Shown one piece after another: positions 18,698-27,918 of a DNA stretch of 45,383 nt; within the stretch, counting starts at the first letter, position 1, and the number at the start of each line of letters is the position of its first letter. The translations under genes and the position numbers were made by a program. Source of the stretch: Elainella sp. Prado103 (GTDB taxonomy: Bacteria > Cyanobacteriota > Cyanobacteriia > Elainellales > Elainellaceae); NCBI GenBank assembly GCA_025454395.1, contig JALOOM010000027.1, positions 1-45,383 on the forward strand, in the 5' to 3' direction. A model generated the notes under the pieces. It saw nothing but the letters and a program-made list of their open reading frames with translations. It searched no databases and was not told where the DNA came from.

Positions 18698-21600
18698 TTA
18701 GGATCGATCTTCAGCCGTTTCGGCGGGGGGATGGGATCGGTTGAGGTCAGGTGAGGTAGGATAGGTCAACATTTGTAGGTCGATCGGCAAAGTGAAGTAG
18801 AAGGTTGTGCCGACTTCAGGTTGAGATTCAGCCCAGATTCGTCCGCCGTGCCGCTCAATACTTTTTTTGCAGAGAGCCAGTCCGATCCCAGTACCGGGGA
18901 ACTTTGTGGGGCTATGCAGACGGCGAAAGATATCAAAGATGCGATCGAGATACTGGGGCTTAATGCCAATCCCGTTGTCTCGCACCGCAAACAACCAGGA
19001 TACTGCCTCTGTGTGGGTGGCAGGCAGAGAGGTGACCTCGATATGCACTTGAGGAGGTATGGCACGGCGGAATTTAATCGCATTGCCAATTAGATTTTGC
19101 AACACCTGCACCATTTGGGTGCGATCGACCCAAAGCTGTGGCAGTGGATCGGCCGTGATGATCGCTTGACTTTCGGTAATGGCTGCATGGAGATTGTCCA
19201 ATACCTCCGCTAAAATCCGATGACCTGCTACTGAACTTAACTTGAGGGGGCGACTACCTACCCGCGAATAGGCCAGTAAATCTTGAATTAAAGCTCGCAT
19301 CCGTTGGGCCCCACCCATCACAAATTCCAGATAGAGTTGGGCATCCGGCTCAGACAACACGGCTCCATACTGTTGGGCGAGCAGTTGGGTATATCCGGTA
19401 ATCGCTCGTAGGGGCTCCTGTAAGTCATGGGAAGCAATGTAGGCAAACTGTTCCAATTCCTGGTTCGATCGTTGCAACTCGGCATTCACCTGCTGAAGTT
19501 GGGCTTCTGCCTGTTTCCGCGCATGAATATCCCGATGGATTCCCACCATTCGCAAGGGCTGACCTGCGGCATCACGAGCAACCACTTTGCCATAGTTCGC
19601 GATCCAGCGCCATTCACCCGAACGATGCTGAAACCGATATTCGAAGTCATAAGACACCGCATCATCGGCGAGATGAGCCGTTAACCTAGCAGTGACCCAG
19701 GGGCGATCATCGGGATGGATCATCTGTTCCCAATTTGCCACAGTTATAGATAACTCATCGCAGTGATATCCCAACATTTCCAGCCAGCGAGGGCTGAGAT
19801 ACACTTCATCGGTGGTGATATCCCAATCCCATAAACCATCGCCCGATCCTTCTAAAGCCAACTGTAACCGTTCTTCGCTCAGGCGCAGAATTTCTTCAAT
19901 CCGTTTGCGATCTCGAATCTCAACCAAGGTGGCTCGATTATAGAGATAATGGCCTGCAGCATCTTTCACGGCGGTTGCACTGATTAACACGGGAAGCAGA
20001 GTGCCATCTTTGCAAACTATGTCATATTCTAGATTTCTCACCTCGCCCTTCGCCAGAAAAATGGGATAGTTCTGGGCAAAAGCCTGACGACCTGCTGGGG
20101 TAAAGAACTCGGTGATGGGTCGGCCGATCATTTCTGCGCGGCAATATCCCAACCACTGCAACTCAGTTTCATTGACCCGAATAAAGCGTCCTTCTGGATC
20201 GAGGGAATGATAGCCACAGGGAGCCTTGTCATATAGATCTTCCACTTCTTTGCTGTATTGGGTGATCGCCAGTTCTGCCTGCTTCAATTTGGTAATATCG
20301 ACGTGGCAACCCACCATTCGCAACGGTTTACCCGATTCATCCCAATCGATCACCCGCCCTGAACAAATGACCCAGACCGTAGACCCATTTTTGTGCTGAT
20401 AGCGCACTTCATTGTAGTAAGGTACCTGGCCATGACTCTGGATATGTTGGGCTAAACAGTCCAGAGTCGGGGGAAGATCCTCTGGAAAAATCAATTTTTG
20501 CCAGGTGTCAGGCAGATTGGGGAGTTCGTCATCCTCGTAGCCAAACATCTGTTTTAAGCGAGGGCTCATGTAGGCTTGCCCAGTCGCAAAGTTGATATCC
20601 CAATAGCCCGCCAGGATCGTGTTGAGCACCGTTTCCAGTAAGTCGAGTTCCATCCGCAGCTTTTCAGTCTGAAGTCGATCCTGCTCGGCTTTTTTGCGCT
20701 CACTAATATCTGTGTGAGTCCCTAACATGCGTAGGGGTTGACCATCCTCATCCCAAGCCACAATCTTGCCCAACGACAGAATCCATTTCCAATCGCCGGA
20801 CTGGGTGCGTTGACGAAACTCGACTGCGTAGTCGGAAATTTCTCCGCGAATATAGGAGGTATATTGTTGACTCACGGAATCTCGATCGTCTGGATGCAGC
20901 CGATCGATCCAAAGGGCATTACTCTCTTGAAAAGTGTGGGGATCGTAACCGAGCATCGTGGCATATTCTGAATTAACCACCGCTTCTCCGGTTTTCAGGT
21001 TCAGGTCATATAGCCCTTGATTAGCTGCTTTGAGTGCCAGTCGCAAGCGTTCTTCACTGACCCGTAGGGATTCCTGGATCTGCTTCAAGGTGGTAATGTC
21101 TGTGGTGATTCCATCAATGCGGCAGAGTTGCCCTTCAGCACAAACCATGCGGCAGGTACTCTGCACCCATCGGATCTGATCCTGAGCCGTCAACATCCGA
21201 TGTTCTAACACAGTGCTCCCTTGCTGGGAGAGAACTGCTAGCTCAGTTTTGATCCGATCGCGATCGTAGGGATGAATTCGATCAAACCAAATCTGAGGAT
21301 CAGCTAAAATGGCATTCATCGATCGTCCACAGAGATGCTCAACAGTAGGACTGAGATAGATAAATTGGCATGTATTAGGGTTATAAGACCAGACTACTCC
21401 TTCAATGGTATTAAGAATACTCTCAAGCCGTTGATCGCGCTGGTGAATTGCGGCTTCGGACTGTTTACGATCCGTGATATCGGTGGTAGTACCAATATAG
21501 CCAGTGATGTAACCAGCGGCATCACGCTCAGCGACTGCTTGCCCAAACACCCAAACTACCTTGCCATCCGCATGTTGGAAGCGATATTCCTGCTGAAAAG

Positions 21601-23374
21601 TTTGCTGCTCTGCGGTAGCACGATGCCATTCATTCATGATCCGATCCCGATCCTGCGGGTGCAGAGCCTCCACCCCTCGCATCCCCATCGCTTCTTCAAC
21701 CTTCAGCCCTGACATCTGACACCAGCGATCGTTGGCATACAAGCAGTTCCCGGCTAGATCGGTGCGAAAGATGCCGACCGGAGCGGCTTCGGCGAGAGAG
21801 GCATAGCGATATGCGCTTGCTTTAACGGCGGCTTCGGCTCGCCTCCGATCGGTTGTTTCTGAAAAGTAAATGGTGACTCCATTTTCATCAGGATAAATAT
21901 GGTTCTCAAACCACCGATCCCAAGGCGCATAGTACGCTTCAATATGTACCGTTTGCTGTTGTTCCGCAGCTTGATGGCAGGCATGGTAGAACGGCTGCCC
22001 AACCCCTTCAGGAAATGCTGCCCAGATCGGTTGGCCGATTAATGCTCCAGCCGGATGACCTAACAACTCTCCAGCTTTATCATTAACGTAGATATAACGC
22101 CATTCGGTGTCGAGAGCCACGATCGCATCCGTCATGCGTTCCAACATGTTAGTCAGCACCTCATGGGCGGCGATGATCTCAGCCCGGGTTTCGATCGCAT
22201 TGGCGAGTAACCGTTCTTGTTCTTGTTTGGCTTTGATCCGATCGGTGACATCATATTGAATCCCATCCCAAATAATTTCACCATTGGCTTGCACCGTTGG
22301 CGAAGACTCAATATGCATCCAACGCAGCTCACCCCCAATCAGCATCCGCCCTTCCCAAACGAATTGGCTTAAATGGGTTCTGGCTTGCTGGTTAAGTTCT
22401 AGAAAGGTATCTAGCTCGTCAGGATGAAAAATGGTATTGGCCAGTGAAGCATCCTGTAATACGGCCGAGGGATCGAGTTGGTTCATTTCGCTCCACCGAT
22501 CGCTGACATACTGGAATTGTTCTGTGCCGTCCGGTTTCATACAAAACTTGTAAACACCGATCGGAATGCGATTCACCAAATCGTTATACGCCTGCAATCC
22601 CAGGGCTTCTTGCGCTTGGTGTGGGTGTTGCTGATGGCGTAAGTCTTGCAACCGATCGCTTAAATCCGCTATGAATTGGCTCAGCCAGTCTTCTGCCCCT
22701 CCTAGCAATCCCACTTCCGAACCAGGACAGAGATGGAGTCTTCCCCAAATGAGTGAATCGGGCAGGTCAGACATCCTTGAACTGGATACGAATTGATACA
22801 AGGGATCCGGATTGGCTCCAGATGAGTTTGATTGGGATTGATGAGATTGGGATTGATGAGATTGGGATTGATGAGACGTTAATCGATTTGTTGCCAGTGG
22901 GGGAGAATCCTGTGAATCTGGGGGAGGGGAAAGCAAAATGGGCAGTGTAATCGAGACGGGATAGCCCCACTGTTGTGCAATCACCTGTGCGATCGGATGA
23001 TTCCAAATCAATCGAGAACTGGCGGAGGGGCTTGCTGCTTGATCCCCGCTCTGAGGCTGATGGGGTGGCTGATGGGGTGGCTGATGGGGTGGCTGACTGG
23101 AAAGAGCCATTGCAATCTGATGCAAGGTTTGGGATCGATCGGCACCCGAACGATGGGCAGCGATCGGGACTTGGTGCGATTCAGATTTTCCTTCTACCCA
23201 CGCTAAAACGTAGCCGCCGATGTTCACCCATATATCGCATAGGGTTTGCAGTAAAGTTTGCTCATCTTTGGCTCGAAGCAGAGCTTGGTAGCAAGCTTGA
23301 GAGAGTTGTAGCGATCGACTCCATGCTCGTGCTTGAGCAGTTTGCTCGTCCGGATGACCAGCCTGAAGTTCCAT
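18698..23374 (-). CDS. Multi-PAS histidine kinase with Cph1-type kinase core
   Basis: This 1558-residue soluble kinase has a GAF-like N-terminus (about 1-260) broken by two low-complexity repeats (QPPH units near 95-107, SHQSQ units near 167-182). About eight PAS/PAC units follow (263-1290), then a kinase core with His1316 in SHDLQEPLRAITGYTQ, a box typical of phytochrome-like kinases, and HATPase motifs LIGNAIKF, DNGIGI and GTGIGLALCKK. I see no bilin-attachment Cys setting, so light sensing is not shown. A 206-bp gap separates it from the Rcp1-like regulator, its probable partner. The ATG at 23374 is preferred over an upstream TTG (23389); neither has a strong ribosome site. Confidence 0.92.
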   Translation of the reverse strand: MELQAGHPDEQTAQARAWSRSLQLSQACYQALLRAKDEQTLLQTLCDIWVNIGGYVLAWVEGKSESHQVPIAAHRSGADRSQTLHQIAMALSSQPPHQPPHQPPHQPQSGDQAASPSASSRLIWNHPIAQVIAQQWGYPVSITLPILLSPPPDSQDSPPLATNRLTSHQSQSHQSQSHQSQSNSSGANPDPLYQFVSSSRMSDLPDSLIWGRLHLCPGSEVGLLGGAEDWLSQFIADLSDRLQDLRHQQHPHQAQEALGLQAYNDLVNRIPIGVYKFCMKPDGTEQFQYVSDRWSEMNQLDPSAVLQDASLANTIFHPDELDTFLELNQQARTHLSQFVWEGRMLIGGELRWMHIESSPTVQANGEIIWDGIQYDVTDRIKAKQEQERLLANAIETRAEIIAAHEVLTNMLERMTDAIVALDTEWRYIYVNDKAGELLGHPAGALIGQPIWAAFPEGVGQPFYHACHQAAEQQQTVHIEAYYAPWDRWFENHIYPDENGVTIYFSETTDRRRAEAAVKASAYRYASLAEAAPVGIFRTDLAGNCLYANDRWCQMSGLKVEEAMGMRGVEALHPQDRDRIMNEWHRATAEQQTFQQEYRFQHADGKVVWVFGQAVAERDAAGYITGYIGTTTDITDRKQSEAAIHQRDQRLESILNTIEGVVWSYNPNTCQFIYLSPTVEHLCGRSMNAILADPQIWFDRIHPYDRDRIKTELAVLSQQGSTVLEHRMLTAQDQIRWVQSTCRMVCAEGQLCRIDGITTDITTLKQIQESLRVSEERLRLALKAANQGLYDLNLKTGEAVVNSEYATMLGYDPHTFQESNALWIDRLHPDDRDSVSQQYTSYIRGEISDYAVEFRQRTQSGDWKWILSLGKIVAWDEDGQPLRMLGTHTDISERKKAEQDRLQTEKLRMELDLLETVLNTILAGYWDINFATGQAYMSPRLKQMFGYEDDELPNLPDTWQKLIFPEDLPPTLDCLAQHIQSHGQVPYYNEVRYQHKNGSTVWVICSGRVIDWDESGKPLRMVGCHVDITKLKQAELAITQYSKEVEDLYDKAPCGYHSLDPEGRFIRVNETELQWLGYCRAEMIGRPITEFFTPAGRQAFAQNYPIFLAKGEVRNLEYDIVCKDGTLLPVLISATAVKDAAGHYLYNRATLVEIRDRKRIEEILRLSEERLQLALEGSGDGLWDWDITTDEVYLSPRWLEMLGYHCDELSITVANWEQMIHPDDRPWVTARLTAHLADDAVSYDFEYRFQHRSGEWRWIANYGKVVARDAAGQPLRMVGIHRDIHARKQAEAQLQQVNAELQRSNQELEQFAYIASHDLQEPLRAITGYTQLLAQQYGAVLSEPDAQLYLEFVMGGAQRMRALIQDLLAYSRVGSRPLKLSSVAGHRILAEVLDNLHAAITESQAIITADPLPQLWVDRTQMVQVLQNLIGNAIKFRRAIPPQVHIEVTSLPATHTEAVSWLFAVRDNGIGIKPQYLDRIFDIFRRLHSPTKFPGTGIGLALCKKSIERHGGRIWAESQPEVGTTFYFTLPIDLQMLTYPTSPDLNRSHPPAETAEDRS
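22831..22875. repeat. 15-bp tandem repeat, 3 copies, coding
   Basis: ATTGGGATTGATGAG is repeated exactly three times within the N-terminal part of the multi-PAS kinase, giving SHQSQ repeats on the minus strand. Confidence 0.95.
23056..23091. repeat. 12-bp tandem repeat, 3 copies, coding
   Basis: GCTGATGGGGTG is repeated exactly three times in the same kinase, encoding QPPH units on the minus strand. Confidence 0.95.
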
Positions 23375-23709
23375 AGGCGTAGGGCTCAATTAGCCTGAAA
23401 ATTAGGATAGGTTGACCAATGCATTGACGATCGATCGCCCTATAAAAAATTTAGCTCAGACTAGAAAGCCTGAGCTGGTTCCGATATATGCCGGTCGTAT
23501 TATTAAGGTTTGACCAGCGGTATTAAACTTTTAATCCATGTCTATATACTAGCTTGCGTTACGAAGAATGGCAGGATTTTCAACACTTCTTGATATTTGA
23601 TTTACCTTTCTTCAAAATCATCTCAGGCATCCTTTTGCTAGGATGAACAAAATCATCTCAGGCATCATCAAACGTGGCAGGAGATTTTTTCACTACAACA
23701 CAGGCTTGA
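23375..23709. promoter_or_regulatory. Intergenic region between kinase and RNase D-like gene
   Basis: This 335-bp AT-rich gap should contain the promoter of the multi-PAS kinase (minus strand). It holds a 7-bp inverted repeat AGCTCAG/CTGAGCT (23453-23476) and a 19-bp direct repeat (23613-23631 and 23648-23666). No gene is seen. Confidence 0.45.
23613..23666. repeat. 19-bp direct repeat, 35 bp apart
   Basis: CAAAATCATCTCAGGCATC occurs identically at 23613-23631 and 23648-23666, in the gap upstream of the multi-PAS kinase and just downstream of the RNase D-like gene. Confidence 0.9.
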
Positions 23710-24339
23710 TCAATGCTCAAACACATTTGGATACTGCAACAGGTCTAGTGAAACGATCGTCGGTAGACAATTAAAACAAGCTTGGGCCAGTTCCCAGCGA
23801 TCTTCTCGTTGCAACATGTTGGTTAACTTGGCTTGCAGCTTGGGTAAATAGCGCACATCATTGGCGGCATAGCGTAACTGTTGCTCAGTTAAAGAGGCAA
23901 CATTACCCCAATCGGAACTCTGAGCAGATTTATCGAGTTCCACCTGTTCTAGCTCCAGCACAACATCTTTTAAGCCATGCTTAGGACTATAGGTGCGGGC
24001 CAGCTTACTGGCAATTTTGGTACAAAACACCGGGCTAACCTGAATGCCTAGGTGGTAGCGCAGAGTCGCCAAATCAAAGCGGGCAAAATGAAACACCTTC
24101 AAAAGGGTAGGCTGCTCCAAAAGCTGCTGTAAGTTGGGGGCCGATCGCTGCCCTTTTTGAATCCGAATGGCACAGCCCTGTCCGGATGGGTTACACAATT
24201 GCACTAAACAGAGTCGATCGCGCTGGGGTAACAAGCCCATGGTTTCGGTATCTACCGCCAGCACCTCAGCCTGAAGATAGGTCTCCAGGGTCTGATCGGA
24301 CAAATCCCCATCAAAAACTTGAAAATCTGGGAGGCTCAT
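23710..24339 (-). CDS. Ribonuclease D-like 3'-5' exonuclease
   Basis: This 209-residue protein is a DEDD-type exonuclease: motif I is VDTET near residue 30, motif II lies in FHFARFDLATL near residue 85, and motif III is YAANDVRYL near 160, with the Tyr of the DEDDy subclass. It lacks the HRDC domains of full-length RNase D, as is usual for short cyanobacterial members. Expected role is trimming of 3' ends of stable RNAs. The gene starts two bases after the trpB stop codon, so translation is probably coupled; a functional link with tryptophan synthesis is not evident. Confidence 0.88.
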   Translation of the reverse strand: MSLPDFQVFDGDLSDQTLETYLQAEVLAVDTETMGLLPQRDRLCLVQLCNPSGQGCAIRIQKGQRSAPNLQQLLEQPTLLKVFHFARFDLATLRYHLGIQVSPVFCTKIASKLARTYSPKHGLKDVVLELEQVELDKSAQSSDWGNVASLTEQQLRYAANDVRYLPKLQAKLTNMLQREDRWELAQACFNCLPTIVSLDLLQYPNVFEH

Positions 24340-24341
24340 GG

Positions 24342-25580
24342 CTACAGATTCAGATATTTAGCGGCGGTCTGCACATCCTTATCGCCCCGACCAGAACAAT
24401 TGATCACCAGCTTTGGACTGTCAGAGAGTTGGGGACAAAGGTGATCCAAAAAGGCGATCGCGTGGGCCGTTTCTAAGGCTGGAATAATGCCTTCAAGCCG
24501 CGACAATCGTTGAAATCCTTCTAGTGCCTCCTGATCCGTAATGCTGTAGTATTCAGCCCGTCCACTATCTTTCAGGTAGCTATGTTCTGGCCCAACTCCT
24601 GGATAGTCGAGCCCCGCACTAATCGAATGAGGTTCGATCACCTGGCCATCCTCATCTTGCAGCAGATAGCTCATCGCTCCATGGAGCACCCCGACTCGCC
24701 CCCGCGTCAGGGTTGCCGCATGTTTTTCCGACTCCACGCCTTCACCCCCAGCTTCGATGCCGATCATGCGCACAGTGGGTTCATTGACAAACTCGTGAAA
24801 TAGCCCCATGGCATTAGAACCACCGCCCACACAAGCCAAGAGAATGTCTGGCAAACCGCCCCATTGCTCCAAACATTGCGATCGAGTTTCGCGCCCAATA
24901 ATAGCCTGAAAATCTCGCACGATCATCGGGTAGGGATGAGGCCCCGCCACCGAACCTAGAATGTAGTGGGTGGTTTCCACGTTGGTGACCCAATCGCGGA
25001 TCGCCTCAGAGGTGGCATCTTTGAGGGTGCCGGTACCCGATGCTACAGGACGCACTTCCGCACCCATCAGCCGCATCCGAAATACATTGAGTGCCTGCCG
25101 TTCCATGTCATGCACCCCCATATAGATGATGCATTGCAGCCCAAACCGCGCACAAACTGTGGCAGTGGCCACGCCATGCTGACCCGCTCCAGTTTCGGCA
25201 ATGATCCGCTGTTTGCCCATCCGTTTCGCTAACAGCACCTGCCCTAAAGCGTTGTTAATTTTGTGGGCCCCAGTATGGTTCAGGTCTTCCCGCTTCAGGT
25301 AAATCTGCACCCCACTTCCATCGGGTCGGGCGTAATATTGAGTCAGCCGCTCGGCAAAATAGAGCGGGGTGGCTCTGCCGACGTAATCTTTTAGCAACGC
25401 CTGCAACTCTTGCTGAAAGTCGGGTTCTTGGCGGTATTGATAAAAGGCAGCCTCCAGCTCAGTCAGGGCTGGCATCAGGGTTTCGGGTACATATTTGCCG
25501 CCGAACTGGCCAAACCGGCCGAGCGCGTCCGGGCGCTGAACCGCAGTGAGATCGACTGGAGCAGAAGAAATCGGTGTCAC
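24342..25580 (-). CDS. trpB: Tryptophan synthase beta chain
   Basis: It catalyses the last step of tryptophan synthesis, joining indole to L-serine with pyridoxal phosphate, in complex with TrpA. The 412-residue protein shows [19 protein letters not shown] at the start of the core, PLP lysine Lys107 in [13 protein letters not shown], the [11 protein letters not shown] segment with the catalytic Glu, and [10 protein letters not shown], which holds the phosphate. Length is normal. The start is a GTG at 25580, since the next Met falls inside the conserved core. A short inverted repeat (TTCTAT-TTT-ATAGAA, 25609-25623) lies just upstream. trpA is not nearby, as is common in cyanobacteria. Confidence 0.97.
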   Translation of the reverse strand: MTPISSAPVDLTAVQRPDALGRFGQFGGKYVPETLMPALTELEAAFYQYRQEPDFQQELQALLKDYVGRATPLYFAERLTQYYARPDGSGVQIYLKREDLNHTGAHKINNALGQVLLAKRMGKQRIIAETGAGQHGVATATVCARFGLQCIIYMGVHDMERQALNVFRMRLMGAEVRPVASGTGTLKDATSEAIRDWVTNVETTHYILGSVAGPHPYPMIVRDFQAIIGRETRSQCLEQWGGLPDILLACVGGGSNAMGLFHEFVNEPTVRMIGIEAGGEGVESEKHAATLTRGRVGVLHGAMSYLLQDEDGQVIEPHSISAGLDYPGVGPEHSYLKDSGRAEYYSITDQEALEGFQRLSRLEGIIPALETAHAIAFLDHLCPQLSDSPKLVINCSGRGDKDVQTAAKYLNL

Positions 25581-25608
25581 AGGCTGGATAGGATATAGAG
25601 ATACAGTC

Positions 25609-25623
25609 TTCTATTTTATAGAA
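25609..25623. promoter_or_regulatory. Short inverted repeat in trpB / SUI1 divergent promoter region
   Basis: TTCTAT-TTT-ATAGAA is a perfect 6-bp inverted repeat in the 138-bp gap between the divergent trpB and SUI1-type genes. It could be an operator or a leader hairpin; nothing known is recognised. Confidence 0.3.
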
Positions 25624-25718
25624 AGTCCGCAGTAAAGTCCGACTCTTTTCGTGAGATTCCGATTCAGAAATTCCAATTCAGTTATTCCAGATTGTGATCT
25701 TTCAGCCTCTGATCCATC

Positions 25719-26114
25719 ATGTCTACTTCTAAACGTCGTCCGTCCGATCGCCCCACCGATCGTTCCACTGCTCGCCCTACCGATCGCCCCACGGATCGCC
25801 CCAGAGTGGTGTACTCCGAATTTGGATCCTTACCCGAAGAACCTGAAGCCCCCACCGTCGATTTACCCCCCAATCAGCAAAATCTGCGCGTGCAAGCCAC
25901 CAGAGCCGGACGCAAAGGCAAAACCGTCACGATCGTCACTGGCTTTCAAGGTAGCCCCGATCAGCTCAACACCCTGCTGAAGCAACTCAAGACCCAATGT
26001 GGCACGGGTGGCACGGTTAAGGACGGTACGATCGAGATTCAGGGCGATCAAAAGCAGAAGATTTTGGAAATTTTGCTGAAGCAGGGCTATAAAGCCAAGA
26101 TTAGTGGCGGGTAG
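25719..26114 (+). CDS. SUI1/YciH-type translation initiation factor-like protein
   Basis: This 131-residue protein has a SUI1 (eIF1-like) fold in its C-terminal 80 residues: GRKGKTVTIVTGF followed by LLKQLKTQCGTGGTVKDG and IEIQGDQ. Bacterial members (YciH) have been linked to start-site fidelity and to translation control under stress. The first 30 residues are a low-complexity tail of PTDR units encoded by five 12-bp repeats (25744-25803). The ATG at 25719 fits the usual length. The 3' end of the gene has been duplicated once just downstream (26122-26189). It is divergent from trpB. Confidence 0.88.
   Translation: MSTSKRRPSDRPTDRSTARPTDRPTDRPRVVYSEFGSLPEEPEAPTVDLPPNQQNLRVQATRAGRKGKTVTIVTGFQGSPDQLNTLLKQLKTQCGTGGTVKDGTIEIQGDQKQKILEILLKQGYKAKISGG
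25744..25803. repeat. 12-bp tandem repeat, 5 imperfect copies, coding
   Basis: CCGATCGCCCCA-type units repeat five times and encode the PTDR-rich N-terminal tail of the SUI1-type protein. The unit itself contains CGATCG, so it may have grown from a HIP1-like word. Confidence 0.9.
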
Positions 26115-26189
26115 CCAGAACGCAGAAGATTTTGGAAATTTTGCTGAAGCAGGGTTACTAAGCCAAGATTAGCGGCGGGTAGCCAGAAC
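26054..26189. repeat. 68-bp tandem duplication of the SUI1 gene 3' end
   Basis: Positions 26054-26121, the last codons plus 7 bp after the stop of the SUI1-type gene, are repeated at 26122-26189 with four mismatches. The second copy is outside the gene and is a non-coding pseudo-tail. Confidence 0.95.
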
Positions 26190-26192
26190 AGT

Positions 26193-26267
26193 GATGGATC
26201 GCTAGATGATGGATCGCCAGAGGATGGATCGCCAGAGGATGGATCGCCAGATGATGGATCGCTAGAT
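26193..26267. repeat. 15-bp tandem repeat, 5 copies
   Basis: GATGGATCGCCAGAG-type units repeat five times with small changes (CTAGAT in the outer copies). The array follows directly after the 68-bp duplication, in the convergent gap between the SUI1-type and RTX genes. No gene is seen in 26115-26427. Confidence 0.95.
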
Positions 26268-26379
26268 CAGCAGCGGGTAGGACAGTCCGGCGAAGCATTC
26301 TCATAAGTGGCAAATGAGTGGCGAAGCTTTCCCATACGTGCGGTGGCAACTTCGCGGGGTTAGATCGAATGCTTCGCCC

Positions 26380-26434
26380 CTATTTACAGGCTATTTACAG
26401 GCTATTCGCAGGCTATTCGCAGGCTACTCACACG
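26380..26434. repeat. 11-bp tandem repeat, 4 copies plus partial
   Basis: CTATTTACAGG occurs twice, then CTATTCGCAGG twice, then a degenerate copy. The end of the array overlaps the stop codon of the RTX gene (minus strand). Confidence 0.9.
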
Positions 26435-27918
26435 TAAACGAAACTGCTGCTGGTTAAGCGCAAACTGGTTGAAACCCCTTCCAGAATGCCAACCAATTCT
26501 CCCCTCACCTCATTGCCTGGATCATAGATGAGCGCTGCTTTCGAGATGCCTGATTCAACGTAAAAGTCCAATTCATACAGGCTGGCATTGCCTTTGAGCT
26601 GAATTTTATCTTGACCGGGCTGAAAATCAGTGATCCGGGCATAATCAAACTCACCACTGAAGGCTGCTTGCTGGTCATCATAGTAAATTTGTGTGCTATC
26701 ACCCAAAACGAATAAGTCTCTGCCACCGCCACCCGTTAACGTATCTTGTTCATATTGACCGGCAAACCCAAAAGTGGGATCGATCAAATTGACTCCGTTT
26801 AGAGTATCGTTGCCCTCTCCTCCATTCAGGGCATCGTAACCCTCCCCGCCGAACAAGAGATCTGCACCTGCTCCACCTGTGATCGTGTCACCGCCTGCCC
26901 CACCATCGATCGTATCATTGCCACCCTCGCCATTCAGGGTATCGAACCCAAAGAAGAGACCGCCGAAGATGCGATCGTTGCCATGCCCACCAAAAATGGT
27001 GTCATCGCCTTCACCACCATCCAGGTTGTCATCATCTGCCCCACCGGAAATCGTGTCATTGCCCAGATCTCCAGTGATTCGATCGGTTCCAACTCCACCG
27101 GCGATCGTATCGTTGCCATCACCCCCAGCGATCACATCCAGACCATCACTACCGTTGAGGCTATCATTCCCGGCTTCGCCAAAAATTTGATCGTCGCCCA
27201 GTCCACCGGAGGCTTTATCATTGCCGCCCCCTGCGTAAATTAGATCATTGCCATCGCCGCCAGTAATTTCATCGATCCCATTCAAGGCCTGGATTGTATC
27301 ATTGCCTGCTAATCCAGATATGAGATCTCGACCATTGGTACCGATCAAAAAATCAGCGTTTGCCGTACCAGTAAATCGGTTCGGTGGTATAACCGGGATG
27401 TCTGTAACAACTGCGACTTCGGTATCGGGGGCTGCATCTGTTGCTCCACTCCCTGTCCCCACAATGGAACCGAAATGGATCGCACCGGTCACACCTAAAT
27501 AATCCTGCAACAGGATGAGTGGAATTTCTATCTCTAGCTGATCTCCCCCGTAGGAGATGGCAGCCTGTCCGATCGTGCCGAAGGTAGAAGTATCAATCAG
27601 GTTCACCAAGCCAGGATTAAATTGTTCACTGAATAAACTGATATAAACTTCAACACCCAGCGCTCCCCCTTGCTGTTCAGGTGGAGCAAAGAAGAGTTGG
27701 TTAGATAAGGTTCCTGTGGCAGCGTTCTGATCCAAATCCAGATCAATATACCCAAACACAGATTCTGCGAATCCGGTGGAAGGAGCCGCGATCGGATTAT
27801 AGAAATCTAGTGTTAAAACCAAATTGCTATTCTCTACAGCACCACTCACACTTTCTAGATCAGGCTGAATGGTGCCAAATCCAAAGGTATCCCCTTGCGG
27901 ATCAGTATAAATTGTCAT
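26428..27918 (-). CDS. RTX-type calcium-binding repeat protein
   Basis: This acidic 496-residue protein is probably exported by a type I secretion system and folds on binding calcium outside the cell. The N-terminal 180 residues have no recognised enzyme motif and resemble a beta-rich surface domain. From about residue 185 to 400 come GGxGxDxUx nonapeptides (for example GGDGNDLIYAGGGNDKASGG), which form the calcium-binding parallel beta-roll. The last 90 residues resemble the domain that follows RTX repeats (FVLGDSTQIYYDD, ARITDFQPGQDKI) and likely hold the secretion signal. GGAG before the ATG at 27918 fixes the start. No toxin, protease or transport gene is nearby, so the role is unknown. 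Confidence 0.88.
   Translation of the reverse strand: MTIYTDPQGDTFGFGTIQPDLESVSGAVENSNLVLTLDFYNPIAAPSTGFAESVFGYIDLDLDQNAATGTLSNQLFFAPPEQQGGALGVEVYISLFSEQFNPGLVNLIDTSTFGTIGQAAISYGGDQLEIEIPLILLQDYLGVTGAIHFGSIVGTGSGATDAAPDTEVAVVTDIPVIPPNRFTGTANADFLIGTNGRDLISGLAGNDTIQALNGIDEITGGDGNDLIYAGGGNDKASGGLGDDQIFGEAGNDSLNGSDGLDVIAGGDGNDTIAGGVGTDRITGDLGNDTISGGADDDNLDGGEGDDTIFGGHGNDRIFGGLFFGFDTLNGEGGNDTIDGGAGGDTITGGAGADLLFGGEGYDALNGGEGNDTLNGVNLIDPTFGFAGQYEQDTLTGGGGRDLFVLGDSTQIYYDDQQAAFSGEFDYARITDFQPGQDKIQLKGNASLYELDFYVESGISKAALIYDPGNEVRGELVGILEGVSTSLRLTSSSFVYV

Noticed and set aside
26879-27502. Plus-strand Pro/Ser-rich frames opposite the RTX repeats
   Set aside because: They are antisense shadows of the GGxGxD repeats with no start signals.
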